The notes beneath the pieces are model-generated. The model searched no databases, was not told the DNA's origin, and saw nothing but the letters and a program-made list of their open reading frames with translations. From Candidatus Methanomethylicaceae archaeon (GTDB taxonomy: Archaea > Thermoproteota > Methanomethylicia > Methanomethylicales > Methanomethylicaceae), in NCBI GenBank assembly GCA_015660995.1, contig JACTUC010000010.1:1-61436 (forward strand): 61,436 nucleotides of DNA, written 5' to 3'. Below are positions 1 to 8,471 of the stretch, piece by piece. Numbering within the stretch: the stretch's first letter is position 1; each line of letters begins with the position of its first letter. The position numbers were made by a program, and so were the translations under genes.

Positions 1-16
1 CGCCATATCGCTGTGA

Positions 17-970
17 CTAGGGCGTGCTCCACCACCTGCCATCCCTTCTCTCCACCTGCGATTTGCCCTCAAGGTAGCGGAGATAAGATATGGCCTGCCT
101 TAGAGGTACTAGCCTCTTGGCAAAGTTCTTCTCGGTGATCTCCCCATAGAGGCCGTCCACAACCTCGTGGAGCGTCTTCCCATCCTTCACCATCCTAAGG
201 ACCTCCTGGGAACGTTCCAACAGATGCACCTCAACCTGCTCGATGTCGCTCTTATTCAGCGGGAGCCTTTTGTGTCCCGGGTATATCCGCTGGAAACCCT
301 TCAGTTTCGCCAAGGAGGAGAGCTCATTGCTGAGATGGATTACATTGGCCTTCCCCTCCAGGGCAGCGTCACCGCAAAATATGATGTCATCTATAGCGTA
401 GCCCACGGTACCCATGGTATGACCTGGCAGATTGACAGCCCTCAAGGATCTGCCATCGATCTCAACCTCCAGGTCTCTGAAGGCTGTGTACCTCTTCGGC
501 TTCTGGACAAAATCCGCCCCCACGGACAGCATCATCCTGATCTCCTCGAGCTCCTGCCTGTCGTAGCCCCCCTCTACGCCTAACTCGAAGATCTCCTCAA
601 ACCATTGCAGGGAACAAGCGCCATAGTCCCTTAATGCAAGCGATTCTGCCTCGCTGATCATTATCTCCGAGCCTGTCTCCCTCTGTATGTAGGGTGCGAG
701 CCCAAAGTGGTCATGGTGCCCGTGGGTCACCAGGATCATATCCGGTCCCCAGACGCCTGCGCCCTGCAGCATTCTCTTCAAATAAGCTCTGTTTGCCATG
801 CTGTCAACGCCTGAGTCCACGAGGATCGTCCGGTCGCCTTTCAGGAGGTAAGCATTTGTGGCAAGACCGCCCCCAAACTCCTCTGGGTATGGAACTTGGA
901 TGGGGATGATCTCCAAGAGAATAGCCTTCTGTTTATGTTGACCCAATCGCCGATAAAAATTTAGCCTCAA
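17..970 (-). CDS. MBL-fold metallo-hydrolase
   Basis: Metallo-beta-lactamase-fold hydrolase, 317 aa, probably cytosolic. The zinc-binding signature H83-x-H85-x-D87-H88 (THGHHDH) is intact. Later come a PGHTMGT motif near residue 185, the bridging aspartate in FCGDAAL near 200, and a last histidine in YPGHK near 235, so both metal sites look complete. The C-terminal 60 residues resemble the helical tail of glyoxalase II-like or RNase Z-like single-domain members. The substrate cannot be read from the sequence. The first 20 residues are basic and poorly conserved in appearance, so the true start may lie inside, near the ILLEIIPIQVPYP stretch. It is separated from the CorA gene upstream by 42 nt and could share its transcript. 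Confidence 0.85.
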   Translation of the reverse strand: MRLNFYRRLGQHKQKAILLEIIPIQVPYPEEFGGGLATNAYLLKGDRTILVDSGVDSMANRAYLKRMLQGAGVWGPDMILVTHGHHDHFGLAPYIQRETGSEIMISEAESLALRDYGACSLQWFEEIFELGVEGGYDRQELEEIRMMLSVGADFVQKPKRYTAFRDLEVEIDGRSLRAVNLPGHTMGTVGYAIDDIIFCGDAALEGKANVIHLSNELSSLAKLKGFQRIYPGHKRLPLNKSDIEQVEVHLLERSQEVLRMVKDGKTLHEVVDGLYGEITEKNFAKRLVPLRQAISYLRYLEGKSQVERRDGRWWSTP

Positions 971-1012
971 ATTTCGGCTAGTGCACGCTGGACGCTTTAT
1001 CCTAGGTTCCTT

Positions 1013-2026
1013 CTACAGCCACCCCTTCGCCCTGAAGATCGCTATCAGGGACACGGTGATAATGACCATGGCCACAATCATGCCGTAGAAGCCATAGGGG
1101 GTGCCACTACCCGGTTGGAAAAACCCAGGGGCGAAGTTGGTCCCGTATACCTCCGCGATGAATGCAATAGGCAGAAAGATTGCGGATATGATTGTAAGTA
1201 CCCTGATTATGTTGTTGGTCGTTACGGTGAGGGCGTTCATCAGCAGGTTACTTACCTCGGTTGCATAATCCCGATTAGAGTCCACAATGTCCATCAACTC
1301 GACTGACCTGTCGTAGGCGTCCATGAACCGTGGCAGGTTCTTGGCTAAGATCTGTGGGAACTCACCCCTGGTGAATCTTTCGATCATCTCTCGGATTGAG
1401 ACGATGGACTGCTTGACGCTATGCAGCTGGTCCCTCAGGCCGCCGAGGGCTAAGCCAATGCTACGAGTCTCCGACTGGCTCCTAGCGACCCTGAACCCCT
1501 TGGCTGTCTCCTTCCTCAGCTCTTCGAATTTTGTCTCGGTGAAGACAAAGAAGGGATGGTAGGAATCCAGCACAAGGTCAAGGACCAGGTAAAAAAGAAT
1601 GTCGGTGGTCGGTATCGGGGAGAGCGAGGCATAACCCTTGAGGCTGATCCTCCTATCGAAGTTACATATCACCTCAGAGTCACCCTCATGGTACGTAATC
1701 AGCCACCAGTTGCCAAGGAAGAGGCCCAGCTTCTCCATATTGAGATGAAAGACGTCCATGCTTTCGCGCTCAGGGTAGGTGAGGTGCGCGAAGAAATAGT
1801 TCTCAAACTCCTCGATCTTAGCGTTCTGGGCTTCCTTCGACAAATCTTTGAGGCTGCTCAGATCGATGGCAAGGCCCTCCTGGAGGAGCTCGACCTCAGC
1901 ATCGACCGGGTCCTTCAGATCGATCCAGAGGGCTTCATCTTTCTCGACCGACTTAGGGAGGGCTGCAACCTTCTCACATTTCCATCCTTCCCTGTCGGAC
2001 TTCCTGACAATATTAATGGTTAGCAC
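1013..2026 (-). CDS. corA: CorA-family divalent cation transporter
   Basis: CorA-type Mg2+/Co2+ channel, 337 aa. A long soluble, helical, charged N-terminal domain is followed by two C-terminal transmembrane helices (near residues 270-300 and 310-332). The signature at the end of TM1 reads YGTNF where the classical family has YGMNF, a substitution seen in divergent CorA/ZntB-like proteins that may alter ion preference. The protein ends in a short basic tail (RAKGWL), normal for the family. It lies just upstream of, and on the same strand as, the MBL hydrolase. Confidence 0.87.
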   Translation of the reverse strand: MLTINIVRKSDREGWKCEKVAALPKSVEKDEALWIDLKDPVDAEVELLQEGLAIDLSSLKDLSKEAQNAKIEEFENYFFAHLTYPERESMDVFHLNMEKLGLFLGNWWLITYHEGDSEVICNFDRRISLKGYASLSPIPTTDILFYLVLDLVLDSYHPFFVFTETKFEELRKETAKGFRVARSQSETRSIGLALGGLRDQLHSVKQSIVSIREMIERFTRGEFPQILAKNLPRFMDAYDRSVELMDIVDSNRDYATEVSNLLMNALTVTTNNIIRVLTIISAIFLPIAFIAEVYGTNFAPGFFQPGSGTPYGFYGMIVAMVIITVSLIAIFRAKGWL

Positions 2027-2159
2027 CTAACACCCTCCGCGAACGCATGACTGGCCAATTAACCATGAATCTTCCATAAAAAATACCTTGATTTTTGTTA
2101 GACTCTTCAAGATTAAAAGAATTTGCCTTGCAGCAAAATTATACTCTTCACTTCTGCTG

Positions 2160-2927
2160 CTAGACCTCTCTCCACCTTGCCTTACTTCTTGCCACCATGA
2201 ATAGCCCCACCGCCACGGCTATCAGTATCAACCAATCAATGGCCACCATCGTGGTTGACAATTTTATGTAACCTGCGATGTCCTGCGCCAGCTCTGCAGC
2301 GTAAGTCGTTGGAGAAAGGTAGGCTAGGTATCTAAAGGGCATAGGAATGTAGGTGATCGGGTAATACACCGGGGGCACAGCTGAAAAAAGCGTGGAAATA
2401 AGCCTAGAAAAGGCGAAACTCTGGACTATGTCACTGGAAAAGGTTGAGAGGGTGAAGCCAATTGCCATTGAAGCAAGGAACATTAAAAGCAGTACAGCCA
2501 AGAGCTCAATGACCCCGGCGAAGCTCAGGGTAAGGTAATAATAAGCAAGTATTGCAAGAACGGTCAGCGCAGGCAGGGAATATACGATCTCAGAGATGGC
2601 GATCCCCAACATGTATGTCTGCCAGCCAGTCGGCGAGCTTACCACCATATCCTGAAGCTTGAAATCGTTCTTCAGGTGCGAGAGATCCGACTGGAGCCCT
2701 ATGCCGCTGGAGAACATGCTCATTATGAGACCCCCTTCAATTGCAACCCCCAGGAGGCTTCCTTGGCTTACGAACACTATCAGGATCAGAAAGGAGAGGG
2801 GCGAAAGGACTGTATTGACCAGGACAACGGGATAGTTCCTCATCTCATAGATGGCGTTAACGAGTACCGCAGCAAGGATCTGGCTAAATCTGCTCCTATT
2901 CGGTCGCTGCTCCAATGGCACTTCCAT
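2160..2927 (-). CDS. ABC-2 type transporter permease
   Basis: Integral membrane subunit of a two-gene ABC exporter, with six predicted hydrophobic segments and the ABC-2 pattern of a long TM block ending in a basic tail. Reading is open from 2975, but the start at 2927 (codon 17 of the longer reading) is preferred. It has AGGAG about 8 nt upstream, and it gives the usual short overlap (32 nt) with the end of the ATPase gene, indicating translational coupling. Substrate unknown. YPITYIPMPFRYLAYLSPTTY resembles the conserved PxxY-rich segment before the last helices of DrrB/NodJ-type permeases. Confidence 0.82.
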   Translation of the reverse strand: MEVPLEQRPNRSRFSQILAAVLVNAIYEMRNYPVVLVNTVLSPLSFLILIVFVSQGSLLGVAIEGGLIMSMFSSGIGLQSDLSHLKNDFKLQDMVVSSPTGWQTYMLGIAISEIVYSLPALTVLAILAYYYLTLSFAGVIELLAVLLLMFLASMAIGFTLSTFSSDIVQSFAFSRLISTLFSAVPPVYYPITYIPMPFRYLAYLSPTTYAAELAQDIAGYIKLSTTMVAIDWLILIAVAVGLFMVARSKARWREV

Positions 2928-3837
2928 CGCCTCTCTCCTGACTCTCCTGGCGAACAAGATAGAAGAAGATGTCATCCAGTGAAACCGGATTGATCGTAAA
3001 CTTCACGCCCTCTTTGGAAAGCTCCCTCGAGATCCGGAAGGCCTCCTCCTCCACGGTGAGGATCCTCGTCTGTCCGTCCTTGCCGGTCAACACCTCCCCA
3101 TCCTTGACTTCGAGATCTGGCGGACGTGAAAGAAGCTTCATGCTGTAGTTGTACCTTATCTTGTGCCTCAACTCATCGAGGGTTCCGATGTTGATTAGTC
3201 TGCCACAATCCAATATGCCAATCCTGTCAGCCAGCTGCTCTGCCTCCTCGAGGTAATGGGTGGTAAGGAAAGTGAAGCGCTTCTTTCCGATCTCGCTGAG
3301 GACATCCCAAAACTCCCTTCTTGAGATCGGATCGAGTCCTGTGGTAGGCTCGTCTAGGAATATTATGTCAGCCTCTGAGGAGAGGACTGTGGCTACCAGC
3401 ACCTTCCTTTTCAGGCCCCCTGAGAGCATGCGATTCAATGTATCGGAGTAATCGCCAAGCTTCAGCTTCTCAAGGGATTCTGTGGCCCTTCGCTTGGCCT
3501 CGCTGACGCTAAAACCACGCCACAGCAGATAGGACAGAACCGTCTGCCTGGGGGTCATCCAGGGTATTGGCCGTGCTTCCTGGGGCACTATGGCTATTTT
3601 CTCCCGAAGCTTTTGGGGCTCCTTCACCACGTCTATGCCATTTATAGTGGCACTTCCGGATGTCGGCTCAAGCTCCGTTGCCAGAATGCGCACCAGCGTG
3701 GTCTTCCCAGAACCGTTTCTGCCTATAAGCACAAATATACCACTGGAAGGGATGGAGAAGCTCACCGAGTCTAGGGCTTTGATCTTGCGATTGCCGTAGA
3801 TTTTTGTAAGTTTTTCGCAAACCAGCTGAACGCTCAT
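2896..3837 (-). CDS. ABC transporter ATP-binding protein
   Basis: ATPase subunit of the exporter encoded with the overlapping permease. Walker A is GRNGSGKTT (about residue 39), the ABC signature is LSGGLKRKV (about 138), and Walker B plus D-loop is FLDEPTTGLDP (about 160). A switch histidine follows in FLTTHYLEEAE. The 90-residue C-terminal extension is typical of DrrA/CcmA-type export ATPases. First gene of a two-gene minus-strand operon; the intergenic stretch 3838-4027 separates it from the divergent Dph6-like gene. Confidence 0.92.
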   Translation of the reverse strand: MSVQLVCEKLTKIYGNRKIKALDSVSFSIPSSGIFVLIGRNGSGKTTLVRILATELEPTSGSATINGIDVVKEPQKLREKIAIVPQEARPIPWMTPRQTVLSYLLWRGFSVSEAKRRATESLEKLKLGDYSDTLNRMLSGGLKRKVLVATVLSSEADIIFLDEPTTGLDPISRREFWDVLSEIGKKRFTFLTTHYLEEAEQLADRIGILDCGRLINIGTLDELRHKIRYNYSMKLLSRPPDLEVKDGEVLTGKDGQTRILTVEEEAFRISRELSKEGVKFTINPVSLDDIFFYLVRQESQERGDGSAIGAATE

Positions 3838-4027
3838 TCTTCTTCCCGTCTGGTGGACTCCTAATGCACGCCATCTTAAACAACTTTCCTGCAGCGAATT
3901 TGTCGGGATAAATGTAAAAAAACGAAAGGAAGGTGCCCTGCGCTAGCCATACTATTTAGCGGATTTGGGAAGAAAACAAAATACTTAAAGTAACATCAAT
4001 GCTTCTTCAACTTGAGGCAAATATCTA

Positions 4028-4711
4028 ATGCGAGTCGCAGTTCTATGGACAGGTGGCAAAGATTCATGCATGGCACTACATAAAATATTGAATCAGGGGC
4101 ATAAAGCTGACTCGCTCATAACTTTTATTGGTGACAGACCGTTCGTCTGCCACCCTGAGAGTTTAATGTCAATGCAGTCTTTGGCCCTGGGCATTGACCA
4201 TTTGAAGATCAAAATCAGCGCGCCTTTTTTTCAAAATTACAGGGAAGCAATTAAAGCAATAGTAAAAGAGCGATCCTTGGAAGGCATTGTGACAGGAGAT
4301 ATCGACGTTGTGGACAGCTTCCACGGCCACTGGATGGACGATGTTTGCAGAGGTTTGGATTTAGAGTTAATGAAACCTCTTTGGCATGTTGATCGAACGC
4401 GCCACTTGAACGATATGTTGAACGAAGGGGTTAAATTCGCTTTCAGTTGTGTCAATAAAAAATTTTTTGATAAGAGTTGGCTAGGGAGAGTTATGGACGA
4501 AAACTGCCTCAATGACCTGATTTACCTTAACCGGAAATTTGGAATCGATCTCGCCGGCGAAGGTGGGGAGTACCACACTATGGTCCTGAACTCGCCAAGA
4601 TTCAAGCGTAGCCTAGAATTAGGACCTTTTGAAGCAAGAGAGACGGAGTCCCTTATTTTCATAAAATCCCCAAGATTAAGCTGGACGAATGGTGAATGCT
4701 CAAGTGCCTAG
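4028..4711 (+). CDS. Dph6-like ATP-pyrophosphatase (diphthine-ammonia ligase family)
   Basis: Adenine-nucleotide alpha-hydrolase-like enzyme, 227 aa. The N-terminal PP-loop WTGGKDSCMALH binds ATP and marks the family that includes diphthine-ammonia ligase (Dph6), which amidates diphthine on translation factor aEF2. The second family hallmark, GEGGEYHTMVLNSPRF, is present near residue 177. The length matches archaeal members (about 220 aa). A TATA-like AAATACTTAAAG about 40 nt upstream gives a short leader. Whether it is the true diphthamide enzyme or a paralogue of the same family cannot be settled from one copy. Confidence 0.8.
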   Translation: MRVAVLWTGGKDSCMALHKILNQGHKADSLITFIGDRPFVCHPESLMSMQSLALGIDHLKIKISAPFFQNYREAIKAIVKERSLEGIVTGDIDVVDSFHGHWMDDVCRGLDLELMKPLWHVDRTRHLNDMLNEGVKFAFSCVNKKFFDKSWLGRVMDENCLNDLIYLNRKFGIDLAGEGGEYHTMVLNSPRFKRSLELGPFEARETESLIFIKSPRLSWTNGECSSA

Positions 4712-4789
4712 AGAACGGGAAGGATATGCTCTTCTGGAGCAGGACGCAATATTGGCGCGTGTTGCTGACCTGAACAAGGTGGGAGTAAA

Positions 4790-5488
4790 ATGAGCAGAAG
4801 AACAATCTATTCTTCTCACAGCATGCTGGTTGTCGTAATCCTTACGTTGATATTGGTCGCTGTCATTGGGTTGGTTTTTGTTGGAGTGGTAGGGATTGCC
4901 TTCGAGGACGTCGGCTTCAGCCCCATCATCATAGTCCTCATCCTTATTGCCACTTTCGTCGGAAGTTTATTCAACATCCCAATTCTGAAACTCAAAACCT
5001 CAGTGCCAATGGTAATGGAAAAACGCGTAAGCTTTTTTGGAGTTACGTACCGAATCCCACAAGTCGAGTATGGTCAAGCTGTTACCGTAGTCGCCATTAA
5101 TGTTGGAGGAGCTTTGATACCTACTGCCGTCTCTATCTACCTGCTCAGTAGAACTACGCCTGTAACAATTGTCTACAGTATAGTCGGTGTAGCCATCGTT
5201 GGATTAATAACTCATGCAGTAGCTAGACCGGTCAAAGGAGTAGGCATAGTTGCTCCATCGTTTATTTCGCCAATAGCCGCAGCTATGATCGCCCTCATTC
5301 TCCAACCAAGTTCAGCACAAACAATCGCATACGTTGCCGGTGTCCTCGGAACCCTAATAGGTGCTGATCTTGCAAACCTCAACGTTATTCCGAAACTTGG
5401 CGCACCTGTAGTCAGCATAGGCGGAGCAGGAACCTTCGACGGCGTCTTCCTAAGCGGAATAATCGCCGTACTACTTGCTGGACTATAA
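4790..5488 (+). CDS. DUF1614 family membrane protein
   Basis: Polytopic membrane protein, 232 aa, with six or seven hydrophobic segments. It matches the DUF1614 pattern, especially the C-terminal signature GGAGTFDGVFLSGIIAVLLA and the mid-protein GTLIGADLANL. The function of the family is unknown; it is common in archaea and some bacteria. The ATG is preceded by GGTGGGAG at good ribosome-binding distance. It follows the Dph6-like gene by 78 nt on the same strand and may be co-transcribed. Confidence 0.82.
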   Translation: MSRRTIYSSHSMLVVVILTLILVAVIGLVFVGVVGIAFEDVGFSPIIIVLILIATFVGSLFNIPILKLKTSVPMVMEKRVSFFGVTYRIPQVEYGQAVTVVAINVGGALIPTAVSIYLLSRTTPVTIVYSIVGVAIVGLITHAVARPVKGVGIVAPSFISPIAAAMIALILQPSSAQTIAYVAGVLGTLIGADLANLNVIPKLGAPVVSIGGAGTFDGVFLSGIIAVLLAGL

Positions 5489-5644
5489 AGATTCCACAAT
5501 AAATAAAATTGGATGGGATGAATGAAAAGAAAAATTGATGCGCACTGCTAATATGCAGGACAAGCTAACCTCTTTCTAACCTCTTAGTTCTCAATGTGCA
5601 AAAGCCTTATTCATTGTTCTATCCAGTCTTAAGTGGTGATTATT

Positions 5645-5728
5645 TTGGGCATGAGAAGTCCTAAGAAGAAACCATTAACCAAGAAAGAACGCGAAGAGAA
5701 AAGAAGAAAACATAAGGAAAAGTACTAA
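5645..5728 (+). CDS. very small Lys/Arg-rich protein
   Basis: A 27-codon reading frame (TTG start, then GGC ATG AGA; ATG at 5651 is the alternative) encoding a highly basic peptide in which more than half the residues are K, R or E. A GGTGAT lies a few bases upstream of the TTG. It resembles the next small gene (5945-6073) in starting M-G and in composition, which is the main reason to list it. No function can be assigned. It could be a small nucleic-acid-associated protein or an accidental frame in AT/purine-rich DNA. Confidence 0.35.
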   Translation: MGMRSPKKKPLTKKEREEKRRKHKEKY

Positions 5729-5944
5729 AGAAGAAGTTCCAGTTATCTCATATTCACTCTTAACGTGCTCTATCGAGCAGACAGCGACTAGCTTCTTCTA
5801 AAACCTCTTTATTCTTGTAATCTCTGCTACGATATCATTGTTCAACCAATACTCTCATTGATTGATTAATCAGTTTCACCATGGCAAAACACGCACAATA
5901 TTAATAGATGCAAGAGCAGAGTCTAATCCTAAGGAGGGTGAATT

Positions 5945-6073
5945 GTGGGCAAAGGCAAGAAAGAAAAAGCTTTGGATCATAACCAGCACGTGAAATTGCA
6001 AAGAGAAAAAGAGATGAAAAGGAAAGAGAAACGGAACGTTGAACTCCCTGCAGGATATAAAAAGAAGAAATAG
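5945..6073 (+). CDS. small basic protein, 42 aa
   Basis: GTG-initiated frame coding for a 42-residue lysine-rich protein beginning MGKGKKEKALDHNQ and ending LPAGYKKKK. A near-perfect Shine-Dalgarno (AAGGAGGG at 5931-5938) sits 6 nt before the GTG, which is strong evidence that it is translated. Composition suggests a single charged helix binding nucleic acid or ribosomes, but no family is recognised. Its 3' end is followed by a palindrome at 6123-6144 that probably ends transcription. Confidence 0.6.
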   Translation: MGKGKKEKALDHNQHVKLQREKEMKRKEKRNVELPAGYKKKK

Positions 6074-6122
6074 TGTGCGAGAATAACGCAACATTCCATC
6101 TATCTTCAGTCTCTTGTGCGTG

Positions 6123-6144
6123 TGGGGATTAAATTTAATCCCCA
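6123..6144. terminator. palindrome between convergent genes, putative bidirectional terminator
   Basis: Perfect 22-bp inverted repeat with core GGGGATTAAATTTAATCCCC. It lies between the stop of the plus-strand small gene (6073) and the stop of the minus-strand small membrane gene (6182). Related palindromes occur at about 40972, 41198, 42359, 59512 and 61317, several again between convergent genes, so a shared role as bidirectional terminator or dispersed repeat is inferred. Confidence 0.5.
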
Positions 6145-6181
6145 TTATTCCAGATGTGCCGTCACAACACCTGCCACAAGA

Positions 6182-6358
6182 TCATAACGCTATATTGCCG
6201 CTATTCTTTTTCTTAGTAATAAAATATGCAGCGGCAGCACCCAGTAAAACAAAGACGGCGATTGCCACCTCTGGCAGGTTGAACATGCTGATGATTATTG
6301 CCCCAACAAAAAGCGATACAAGCATTGTTGATATTATTATGAATACTTGATCAGCCAT
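6182..6358 (-). CDS. small membrane protein, 58 aa
   Basis: A 58-residue protein on the minus strand starting MADQVFIIISTMLVSLFVG. Two hydrophobic helices (about residues 5-26 and 30-48) are joined by a short NLPE turn, and the tail is a basic KKKNSG segment, giving a helical-hairpin topology. AGGTGAA stands about 7 nt before the ATG and serves as ribosome-binding site. Family not recognised. Its end faces the small basic gene across the palindrome at 6123-6144. Confidence 0.6.
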   Translation of the reverse strand: MADQVFIIISTMLVSLFVGAIIISMFNLPEVAIAVFVLLGAAAAYFITKKKNSGNIAL

Positions 6359-6488
6359 AATTTACTTCACCTTTGTCTCCTTCAAAACGCTTTCCCCTTC
6401 TTTTGTGCTTTTCACACAAAAATTGGGAGGTCTCGTTGTTGTAATATCTGGATCTAAATTTAGCCTGACCCCAAACCCACTTTTGCCC

Positions 6489-7265
6489 CTATTCCCCTTC
6501 TCTCTCTTTTCCTCCGGCGCTCATGCTTATCCTATCCAGTACTTTCTTCCATGATTTTGTCGTCAGAAAGCTGCTTTCCATGTTCTCGACCATGGCCGCA
6601 AACTTCCTCATGGGGGCCGAGAAGGTAAGCGTATTCTCAGCCACGAAAGGCCTGGCTGCTATATCGAACATTCCTATCACCCCCCTTGGATGTTTGGACT
6701 CCTTTTCAAGGTAGGGGCGCAGGATTATGGATGAGCAGCCTGCACCCATGGGGGTAAACACTCCATCGGGCTCAGCTACGTCATAGTTAGCGAGCGTGAA
6801 GAGGCCTGATAGAACATCGACCGTTGAAAAGAAGATAACAACCTCCGGCTCGTCTGTCTCCTCGAGCTTATCCCAACGCTTAAATGCAATGAAATCAGCT
6901 GGAGCCTTGAAACCAGATGAGCTTTTGATCATCTCCCTCACGAGCTCTGGTGATTTTTTGTAATGCTCCACGCTGGAGAGGAAATGCTCGAAGTCGGGTC
7001 TCATCTCCTGCGAAAAACCGAGAAATCTCTTTCCACCTTTGCAGGTGATTGAGTCCTGGGAAAAAAGTAGCGATCTTCCTTTCCTCACATCTGACAATGC
7101 TTCCATTATGCATCTAACCGACTGTGGTTCAACCAATTCCATGTTTCTTCTTTCATTAGTATAATAGAAAACAATGGGGAGTTCTGAACCATCAAAGTAT
7201 CTCTCAAAAAGCGTTGAAAATTTGTCTTTAAAACTCATATCCATAGAATTTTCCTCCAAAGGCAA
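6489..7265 (-). CDS. DUF169 family protein
   Basis: Cytosolic protein, 258 aa, of the DUF169 (COG2043) family, widespread in anaerobic archaea and bacteria and without a proven function. Family features visible are the N-terminal substrate-like segment LPIVFYYTNE, the block CKGG(K)RFLGF near residue 78, and the glycine-rich PMGAGCSSIILRPY near 170 with a conserved cysteine. Initiation may be at M8 or M10, because the first seven residues look dispensable. No obvious operon partner. Confidence 0.8.
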   Translation of the reverse strand: MPLEENSMDMSFKDKFSTLFERYFDGSELPIVFYYTNERRNMELVEPQSVRCIMEALSDVRKGRSLLFSQDSITCKGGKRFLGFSQEMRPDFEHFLSSVEHYKKSPELVREMIKSSSGFKAPADFIAFKRWDKLEETDEPEVVIFFSTVDVLSGLFTLANYDVAEPDGVFTPMGAGCSSIILRPYLEKESKHPRGVIGMFDIAARPFVAENTLTFSAPMRKFAAMVENMESSFLTTKSWKKVLDRISMSAGGKEREGE

Positions 7266-7439
7266 TACCTCCAGATTGCGGGATATATTCTTTTTTTGGA
7301 TACTTGCAGGCTCGTACTGAACTGGGATTTTGAACCAAGAGAAATATAAGACCCTGTTCTGACGATGTCTGTATCGGTATGGTCACCTTGATATTACCAA
7401 GGTGAAAAAAAAGAGCATGAACGCCAAGAGCGAATAGCA

Positions 7440-8468
7440 ATGCCCACGACACAAAATGAAGGGATGAATGCATCCAAAATAGTTAAAGTAGAAAACCTGT
7501 CGAAGACCTTCGGCGCTTTGAAGGCCGTCGACAATGTAAGTTTTGAGGTATATGAGGGAGAAATCTTCGGTTTTCTCGGCCCAAACGGCGCAGGCAAAAC
7601 GACTACTATCAACATGCTTACGACTCTGATCAAGCCATCTTCAGGAAAAGCGGAGGTCTGTGGCTATGATGTATTCAAACATGCAAATGAGGTGCGTAGG
7701 AGTGTCGGAGTCGTACCCCAGGAGTACACCGCCGATGAAGACATGACTGGAATAAATAACATCCTTCTCTGTGCAGACCTGTACGGTATGCCCCGAAGTG
7801 ATTCAAAGATCCATGCTGAAGAATTGTTGGAGCTCGTGGAGCTTCAGGACGCTGCCAAGAGGAAAGTCAGTACCTATTCAGGAGGCATGCGCAGGAGATT
7901 GGAGCTTGCATGTGGTTTGATCAATTATCCGAAACTGCTGTTCTTGGATGAACCGACGCTTGGTCTCGATGTTCAGACACGCACAGCAGTCTGGAGATAC
8001 ATCAAAACGTTGAAAGAGGATTACCACATGACCCTTTTTATGACGACTCACTATCTCGAAGAAGCTGATTCGGTGTGCGACAGGATAGCCATAATCGATC
8101 ATGGTCACATCATAAAAACTGGTTCGCCTGAAGAGTTGAAAGAAAGCGTCGGCGGGGACGTAATTGTGGTAAGCGTCAAGGAGTCTGAGCCGGACATTTC
8201 ATCCGATATTGCACAGATCAAATTGGTGACAAGCGTCAGGAAGAATGACAGCACCTATCGCATCAAGGCGGAACTTGGAGAGGAAGCTTCGCCACAAATC
8301 ACGGATCTAATCCGATCTAAAGGGCTTCACGTTACGAAGGTCTCATTGACGAAACCTACCTTGGATGAGGCCTATCTGGAATTTACAGGACGAAGCTTAA
8401 GGGAAGAAGAAGTTGACAAGTTGCAGATGTTTCGTCAACGGGTTACCATGAGGAGAGCGAGATCTTAG
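7440..8468 (+). CDS. ABC transporter ATP-binding protein (DrrA-like)
   Basis: Export-type ABC ATPase, 342 aa, partner of the permease immediately downstream (3-nt gap). Walker A is GPNGAGKTT (about residue 46), the signature is YSGGMRRRLELA (about 145), and Walker B is LLFLDEPTLGLD (about 165); MTTHYLEEAD carries the switch histidine. The long C-terminal domain (residues 230-342) with a LTKPTLDEAYLEFTG box is characteristic of the DrrA/daunorubicin-resistance subfamily. Translation may begin at M9. Substrate unknown. Confidence 0.92.
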   Translation: MPTTQNEGMNASKIVKVENLSKTFGALKAVDNVSFEVYEGEIFGFLGPNGAGKTTTINMLTTLIKPSSGKAEVCGYDVFKHANEVRRSVGVVPQEYTADEDMTGINNILLCADLYGMPRSDSKIHAEELLELVELQDAAKRKVSTYSGGMRRRLELACGLINYPKLLFLDEPTLGLDVQTRTAVWRYIKTLKEDYHMTLFMTTHYLEEADSVCDRIAIIDHGHIIKTGSPEELKESVGGDVIVVSVKESEPDISSDIAQIKLVTSVRKNDSTYRIKAELGEEASPQITDLIRSKGLHVTKVSLTKPTLDEAYLEFTGRSLREEEVDKLQMFRQRVTMRRARS

Positions 8469-8471
8469 GGG

